From positions 124,001 through 188,000 of the forward strand of contig PLCN01000014.1 of NCBI GenBank assembly GCA_003134785.1: a stretch of 64,000 nt of DNA. The letters run 5' to 3'. Each line of letters begins with the position of its first letter. Position 1 is the first letter of the stretch. The DNA is from Spartobacteria bacterium. Lineage in GTDB: Bacteria; Verrucomicrobiota; Verrucomicrobiia; Chthoniobacterales; UBA10450. Under the pieces are notes generated by a model. It saw nothing but the letters and a program-made list of their open reading frames with translations. It searched no databases and was not told the DNA's origin. Shown piece after piece: positions 59,958 through 64,000 of this stretch. The position numbers were made by a program, and so were the translations under genes.

Positions 59958-62600
59958 TCAGGACTTGTTCGCTTTCGCCGAAATCCATTTGGCGATCTCG
60001 GGAAGGAGGCGCGCCTTCAAATCGGATTTGAAGCGGATCTCTTCTGCGGCTTTGTTAATATCGCTTTTCGCGTCGGAAGGGAAGTTCTTCTGGGCATAGG
60101 CTTCCAGCTCCGCCGCACGCGTCGCTTCGGAAAAACCGCGCATGACGCCCGCCATGAAGCGGATTTTGCCGAGCGCATCCAGCTTCAGTTCGAGCTGCTT
60201 GCGTTGCGCCAGGGCGAATTCCCATGCGAGGACAGGCTGCTCTCCGGATCTCGACACATTCGCGACGATTCTCACCGCCTGCGTGGCCGGCAATTCATCG
60301 GTGAGCGAAAGCGGCAGGGTTCGTTTGGCGATCTCCGGGTCGAGCGCGGCCCCCAACGCGCTATAAAAATTACCCTTTTCCTCGAGGCTCTTTGTCTTCA
60401 CCCCCAGTTCGTGCAGTGTGTCCCAGGTTTTTTGATCGGCGTAACGGCCGACGACGCCGAAGACCGCAGGTCGCAGATCGGGCGCGAGCGTTTTCGAATC
60501 GACGAGAAAGTTTTGGAAACGTTCTCGCGCCCCGTCGATCACACCTTGGTCGGCTAAGTCGCCGAGCGCGGTGATTAAAGTAACTCGGAGTAATCCTCTC
60601 GCGGGTTCTTCCCCAGGTTTTGGATCCCAGCCCACGCGATCGAAGACCGGCCTGAGAAGGGAGCGCGCATAGCTTTGAAAGGCTGGCCGCTCTTTGTTTC
60701 CCATGTAGAGCTTATCGATGTAGCTCAACGTCGTGGTGATCTCCTCCCACAGCGCAAGCCCATCGTCGTCACGCAGAGTTGCCACCAGCTTGAAATAATC
60801 GGCGATAGGTCTCCGATCGGCTTGGACGAGGGCCCAGGTGTCGCTCACGAGATTTACCTTGTCGGCCTCGGGTAACTGCGGTGCGGACGAGAGCAATTTT
60901 TGAAAATGCGCACTTTCATAGGCTACCCGGAAGTAGCCGATGTTGCCCGCGTTCAACTTCACCACCTGATCGGGAGGAACGTCCGGCAGCACAGCGGATT
61001 TCTGTTCTAGCAGGAATACCTTGGGGGATGCATCAGTCTGGATACCGCGCCAGGCGATCGGGATTTTCCATTCAAGCGGCTTGGGATTCTTTTGATGCAC
61101 GGTGAAGCGCTCCTGACTGGTCGTTAGGCCGGAGTTACCGGCGCTGACCGAAACGAGAGGGAGACCGGGCTGTTCCGTCCAGCTCGCGGCCAGGGCGGCG
61201 ACCGGCTTTTTCGACGCTTCGCCTAGCGCCTTCCAGAGATCGGCGGTGGTGGAGTTGGAATATTTGTGCGCCTGGATGTAACTGCGGATGCCCGCGCGAA
61301 AATCTTCTTCTCCCAGATAGCTCTCGAGCATGCGGAGGAACGACTGACCCTTCTGATAGGTGATCTCGTCAAAGGCGCTGTCGGCTTCGCTTTCCGTTTT
61401 CACGGATTGCTGGATGGGATGCGTGGAAGAAAGAGCGTCGGTCGCCATGGCTCGTTGCTTGGCGGCATTGGCGCGGAGCCAGACCTGCCATTGCGGATTG
61501 AAATGATCCGAGCATTTCGTTCCCATCCACGAGGCGAAGCCTTCGTTGAGCCAGAGATTGTCCCACCAAGCCATGGTCACGAGATCGCCGAACCATTGGT
61601 GCGCCATTTCGTGCGCCTCGATCCCGAAGATGCCTTCCTTGGTCTCTTCTGAGGATTTCGCCGGATCGAAAAGCAGAGCGCTCTCGAAAAACACGATCCC
61701 GCCCCAGTTCTCCATCGCTCCGCCAAAACCTCCGGGCACGGCGATCAAGTCGAGCTTTGGCAGCGGGTACTTGATTCCGAAGTATTCGTCGAAGTAATGC
61801 AGGATTTTCTCCGCGCATTCCAAGGCGTAGCGGCCCGTCTCGACCTTTCCTTTCGTAGTAACGATGCCGATTTTCACGCCGTCGGCCTCACCGTAAATGG
61901 CATCCAGTTCGCCCGCGCAGAAAACGACGAGGTAGCTGGGCATCGGCGGCGTTTCCGCGAAATGCACTTCCTTGCCCTCCGGCGTATTGGTCTCGCGCTC
62001 GATCGGCATATTCGAGAAGGCGGTGAAGGTGGCCGGCACAATAGTCGTCAGGCGAAACTTCGCCCGGAAAGCCGGTTCGTCCCAGCAAGGGAAGAGCCGG
62101 CGGGCATCGGTGGCTTCCATCTGAGTGCCGAGCATTGTCTTTTTGGCCCCGCTCGCTTCTTCCTGATAGGTCGCGTAGAAAAGTCCCTGGCCGGATTGGT
62201 TGATTGTGCCGGAGAACTCGAGCGAGAGCCGATAGGCGCCGGGGGTGATTTCCTTCGGAAAGGTCAGCGTCGCGGTCTGCTGGCTCACGTCGATCTTAAT
62301 AATCGCCACTTGTTCGGCCTGACCATTAGCTCCAAGTAACTTCGCCGAACCAATCGCCATGGCGTTGGCGTTCAGCGTGATCGTCTTTGCCGCCTTCCGA
62401 ACATCGAGCGCTATCGTTTCAGAACCAGCAAAGGTGCGCTTCTCGACATTCGGTTTGATCTTGATGTCGTAACTGATGGGCACGACATCCTTCGAGAGTT
62501 TGCCCGGTGTGGCGGCGAAATTGAAGGGAGCTTCGGCGCGAAGCATGATTGGCACGAGCAGCGCGAACAGCGCCACCATGAAACGAGATCGCGAGGACAT
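59958..62600 (-). CDS. M1-family aminopeptidase, exported
   Basis: 880 residues from ATG 62600: signal peptide (FMVALFALLVPIMLRAEA), N-terminal beta saddle, GAMEN exopeptidase motif at 294-298, and zinc motif HEMAHQWFGDLVTMAWWDNL followed by NEGF (zinc ligands H330, H334, E353, catalytic E331). The C-terminal ERAP1-like helical domain starts at about 560. The in-frame reading continues upstream to 62729 through a fragment of another gene and is not taken as the start. Confidence 0.93.
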   Translation of the reverse strand: MSSRSRFMVALFALLVPIMLRAEAPFNFAATPGKLSKDVVPISYDIKIKPNVEKRTFAGSETIALDVRKAAKTITLNANAMAIGSAKLLGANGQAEQVAIIKIDVSQQTATLTFPKEITPGAYRLSLEFSGTINQSGQGLFYATYQEEASGAKKTMLGTQMEATDARRLFPCWDEPAFRAKFRLTTIVPATFTAFSNMPIERETNTPEGKEVHFAETPPMPSYLVVFCAGELDAIYGEADGVKIGIVTTKGKVETGRYALECAEKILHYFDEYFGIKYPLPKLDLIAVPGGFGGAMENWGGIVFFESALLFDPAKSSEETKEGIFGIEAHEMAHQWFGDLVTMAWWDNLWLNEGFASWMGTKCSDHFNPQWQVWLRANAAKQRAMATDALSSTHPIQQSVKTESEADSAFDEITYQKGQSFLRMLESYLGEEDFRAGIRSYIQAHKYSNSTTADLWKALGEASKKPVAALAASWTEQPGLPLVSVSAGNSGLTTSQERFTVHQKNPKPLEWKIPIAWRGIQTDASPKVFLLEQKSAVLPDVPPDQVVKLNAGNIGYFRVAYESAHFQKLLSSAPQLPEADKVNLVSDTWALVQADRRPIADYFKLVATLRDDDGLALWEEITTTLSYIDKLYMGNKERPAFQSYARSLLRPVFDRVGWDPKPGEEPARGLLRVTLITALGDLADQGVIDGARERFQNFLVDSKTLAPDLRPAVFGVVGRYADQKTWDTLHELGVKTKSLEEKGNFYSALGAALDPEIAKRTLPLSLTDELPATQAVRIVANVSRSGEQPVLAWEFALAQRKQLELKLDALGKIRFMAGVMRGFSEATRAAELEAYAQKNFPSDAKSDINKAAEEIRFKSDLKARLLPEIAKWISAKANKS

Positions 62601-62729
62601 GGGGCAGACTGGCTGTCCGTCGTGCGATTGTCGAGCGCAAGCAGGCTGCCGCGCGAGGACCGCTGCGCACGGCGCACCCTGCGCTCCGACACCGACGATC
62701 AGGACATTAATGTTTTCTTCATGACTCAA
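62601..62729 (-). pseudogene. Possible N-terminal fragment of a saccharopine dehydrogenase-like gene
   Basis: ATG 62729 reads MSHEENINVLIVGVGAQGAP, then CAAVLAR, which looks like the first strand and glycine-rich loop of the saccharopine dehydrogenase NADP-binding family. After that the frame enters a REP-like GGCAGCCTGC-type sequence (62631-62655) and runs in frame into the aminopeptidase. The rest of such an enzyme is missing. Confidence 0.4.
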
Positions 62730-62813
62730 TCATCGGACAGGATGGAAAGAGGGTTTTAGAAATTGGAAAACCAATCCAGTGAATCCCGATCCGTCCGCGA
62801 TTGATGGTGCGCG

Positions 62814-63116
62814 ATGCAGAGTTCGGTCTACACCTCCGTCGCCATCGCTCGGCAAGGTGACAAGGCAGTCGAAGGCCGTATCGTTCGAACGATGGGAGAC
62901 CATACGGAAGATGATGCAGGTTGGCGAGAGCAATGCCGCCACCAACTCGACCGCGATGTCGTGACACGGATCCGGTATGGTTTTTGCCACGTCCACAAGC
63001 CGGTGCTCGATGACGTTCCCGTGCGCGCGTTTGCGACCATGGCGGAATATCGTCGCTGGTGTGACCAGGCGTTGCCCTCCTATCTCGGATATCGGCTCGC
63101 CGTAGGCGATCGATAA
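62814..63116 (+). CDS. Small protein paired with a nucleotidyltransferase
   Basis: 100 residues ending in FATMAEYRRWCDQALPSYLGYRL, a C-terminal motif I associate with small genes placed just before nucleotidyltransferase-like genes. The gene ends five bases before the next start, so they are co-transcribed. A toxin-antitoxin role is inference from the pairing. Confidence 0.65.
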   Translation: MQSSVYTSVAIARQGDKAVEGRIVRTMGDHTEDDAGWREQCRHQLDRDVVTRIRYGFCHVHKPVLDDVPVRAFATMAEYRRWCDQALPSYLGYRLAVGDR

Positions 63117-63121
63117 AGTCC

Positions 63122-63601
63122 ATGCCGCAAAGCAAATTCACGCCGGCGCAGGCGGAAGAGTTGGCCACTGCCTTCGCCCGCGAGGAAGTTGATTATCTCT
63201 TTATCGGCAAGAGTGGCGCGATCCTTCTGGGGTACCCGGAAACGACGCAAGACGTAGACATTTTTCTGCCCCGTTCCCACGAAAATGCCGAACGAGTTCT
63301 GCGCGCGCTGCGGACGCTTGGGTTCGAGTTGGACGCAGCGTTAACTGTCTCGATTTTGACCGGCAGCGAGATCGTCCTTTTGAAATCAGGACCGTTCGCC
63401 CTGGATTTGATTCACGCGCCGGATGGCATCGAGAGTTTCGAGCTCGCCAAAAGCCGCTCCGTTCTGGAAGGGGGCCGCTTCCCAGTCGCATCGCTGGACG
63501 ACATCATCGCGAGCAAGCGCGCGACGGGACGGGAAAAGGACATTTACGATGTGCGCCGCCTTGAGCAGTTCAGAATTGAATATGTCCGGCGGAAGCAATA
63601 A
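63122..63601 (+). CDS. Nucleotidyltransferase-fold protein (AbiEii/MNT-like)
   Basis: 159 residues: YLFIGKSGAILLGYPETTQD with the acidic DVDIFL motif at about residues 39-44, then FALDLIHAP and the C-terminal ASLDDIIASKRATGREKDIY. Such domains occur in minimal nucleotidyltransferase toxins and AbiE-type systems. The canonical GS(x)AxG pattern is altered to GKSGAILLG. The tRNA-Val gene starts right after its stop on the other strand. Confidence 0.8.
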   Translation: MPQSKFTPAQAEELATAFAREEVDYLFIGKSGAILLGYPETTQDVDIFLPRSHENAERVLRALRTLGFELDAALTVSILTGSEIVLLKSGPFALDLIHAPDGIESFELAKSRSVLEGGRFPVASLDDIIASKRATGREKDIYDVRRLEQFRIEYVRRKQ

Positions 63602-63673
63602 TGCGCGATGCAGGGTTCGAACCTGCGACTTCTTGCGTGTGAAGCAAGCGCTCTACCACTGAGCTAATCGCGC
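63602..63673 (-). tRNA. tRNA-Val (anticodon CAC)
   Basis: A 72-base cloverleaf on the minus strand: acceptor GCGCGAT/ATCGCGC with discriminator A, D-loop AGTGGTA, anticodon stem CTTGC/GCAAG with loop TTCACAC (anticodon CAC), and T arm GCAGG-TTCGAAC-CCTGC. CCA is not encoded. Its 3' end abuts the stop of the nucleotidyltransferase gene. Confidence 0.95.
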
Positions 63674-63978
63674 GAACGCGGGGAAGAGAACGGCGGCCAG
63701 CATAAAGTGCGAGCGTTCGCTTTCCAGAAAAAACTTAAGGTGACGAGCCTTCGCTGCGCCGGAGCAGCTACGGCTGCGCAGGCGAGTGACGAGTGACGTG
63801 TCAAGAAACCGTGAATCGAGCCACGGAAGATTCGGCGGTCATAGACCGTCGGCTACAGGGGCAGATTCACAGATCAATTCTTTGCTTTTGATCCGGGCCA
63901 TCCGCGTAATCCGCGGTTAACAGCTTCCCGGCAAAGCGCGTCGCTTGCCCTGCCATAGCAAGCATTCTATTAAGAAGC
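63674..63978. other. Repeat-rich spacer
   Basis: About 300 bases without a gene. It holds GAGTGACGAGTGACG-type direct repeats near 63783-63797, a half copy of the CGGCGGTCATAGACCG repeat (63833-63859), and a CCGCGTAATCCGCGG palindrome near 63902-63916. Confidence 0.6.
63833..63859. repeat. Half copy of the GCGGCGGTCTATGACCGCC repeat
   Basis: CGGCGGTCATAGACCG followed by TCGGCTACAGGGG matches the right arm of the repeat at 48671-48695 apart from a short difference before GGCTACAG. No left arm is found nearby. Confidence 0.75.
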
Positions 63979-64000
63979 ATGTCCGAACACAAAGTTACGC
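63979..64000 (+). CDS. Possible gene start cut by the window edge
   Basis: ATG at 63979, preceded by AAGAAG, reads MSEHKVT up to the edge. The upstream AT-rich stretch CATTCTATTAAGAAGC is consistent with a promoter or ribosome-binding region. Too short to identify. Confidence 0.35.

Overview
The window is a GC-rich bacterial chromosome segment, probably from a Verrucomicrobiota (Spartobacteria/Chthoniobacterales-like) soil or freshwater lineage. That placement is inference. It rests on the gene mix (futalosine menaquinone genes mqnE and mqnA, a fused glutamate formimidoyltransferase-cyclodeaminase, an Anbu-type proteasome homologue), on low-complexity tails on ribosomal proteins, and on dense dispersed palindromes such as CTGTAGCGGCGG and GGCAGCCTGCGCTCCCC. 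No rRNA gene is present to confirm it.

Region 1 (1-10100) is the S10/spc/alpha ribosomal superoperon on the plus strand: rpsC (3' end), rplP, rpmC, rpsQ, rplN, rplX, rplE, rpsH, rplF, rplR, rpsE, rplO, secY, adk, map, infA, rpmJ, rpsM, rpsK, rpsD. Many genes overlap by four bases. rpsN and rpmD are absent from their usual slots, and rpoA-rplQ does not follow rpsD. S11 has an unusual N-terminal extension of about 100 residues.

Region 2 (10100-20700) is mixed housekeeping: a receiver-domain protein, a DUF2934 protein, a holin-like membrane protein overlapping an Anbu peptidase, trpF, an orphan secretin, an ECF sigma factor, mqnE-mqnA, a DUF72 gene broken by one stop codon, and recJ.

Region 3 (20690-27115) holds the most striking feature. 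The recG reading frame carries an in-frame, roughly 621-bp insertion that encodes a complete REP-associated (Y1/HUH) transposase bounded by a perfect 26-bp terminal inverted repeat and paired palindromes. RecG continues in frame on the other side, giving a 901-residue RecG-RAYT-RecG protein. An HtrA protease, asd, an L,D-transpeptidase and a tiny lipoprotein follow.

Region 4 (27195-37066) is a histidine-utilisation operon (hutH, hutU, fused ftcD, hutI) split by a 3.6-kb accessory islet. The islet holds a broken DUF4258 gene with an intact DUF2283 gene, two small genes, an aldehyde dehydrogenase fragment, a diverged second copy of the ftcD 3' end, a protein with a possible ADP-ribosyltransferase-like motif, and a frameshifted zinc-ribbon-array/PD-(D/E)XK nuclease.

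Region 5 (37217-53999) returns to housekeeping: tig-clpP-clpX, cinA, cell-wall enzymes, an FKBP isomerase, nadD-rsfS (rsfS apparently starting at AUA), nagZ, a zinc-ribbon coiled-coil protein, ychF, tRNA-Pro, an aldo/keto reductase, a deacetylase, an Old Yellow Enzyme, a transglutaminase-like protein and a glycosyltransferase.

Region 6 (54072-64000) has a 1172-residue TIR-TM-WD40 protein with 16 near-identical repeats, a SulP transporter, an M1 aminopeptidase, a nucleotidyltransferase pair that may be a toxin-antitoxin module, tRNA-Val and repeat-rich spacer.
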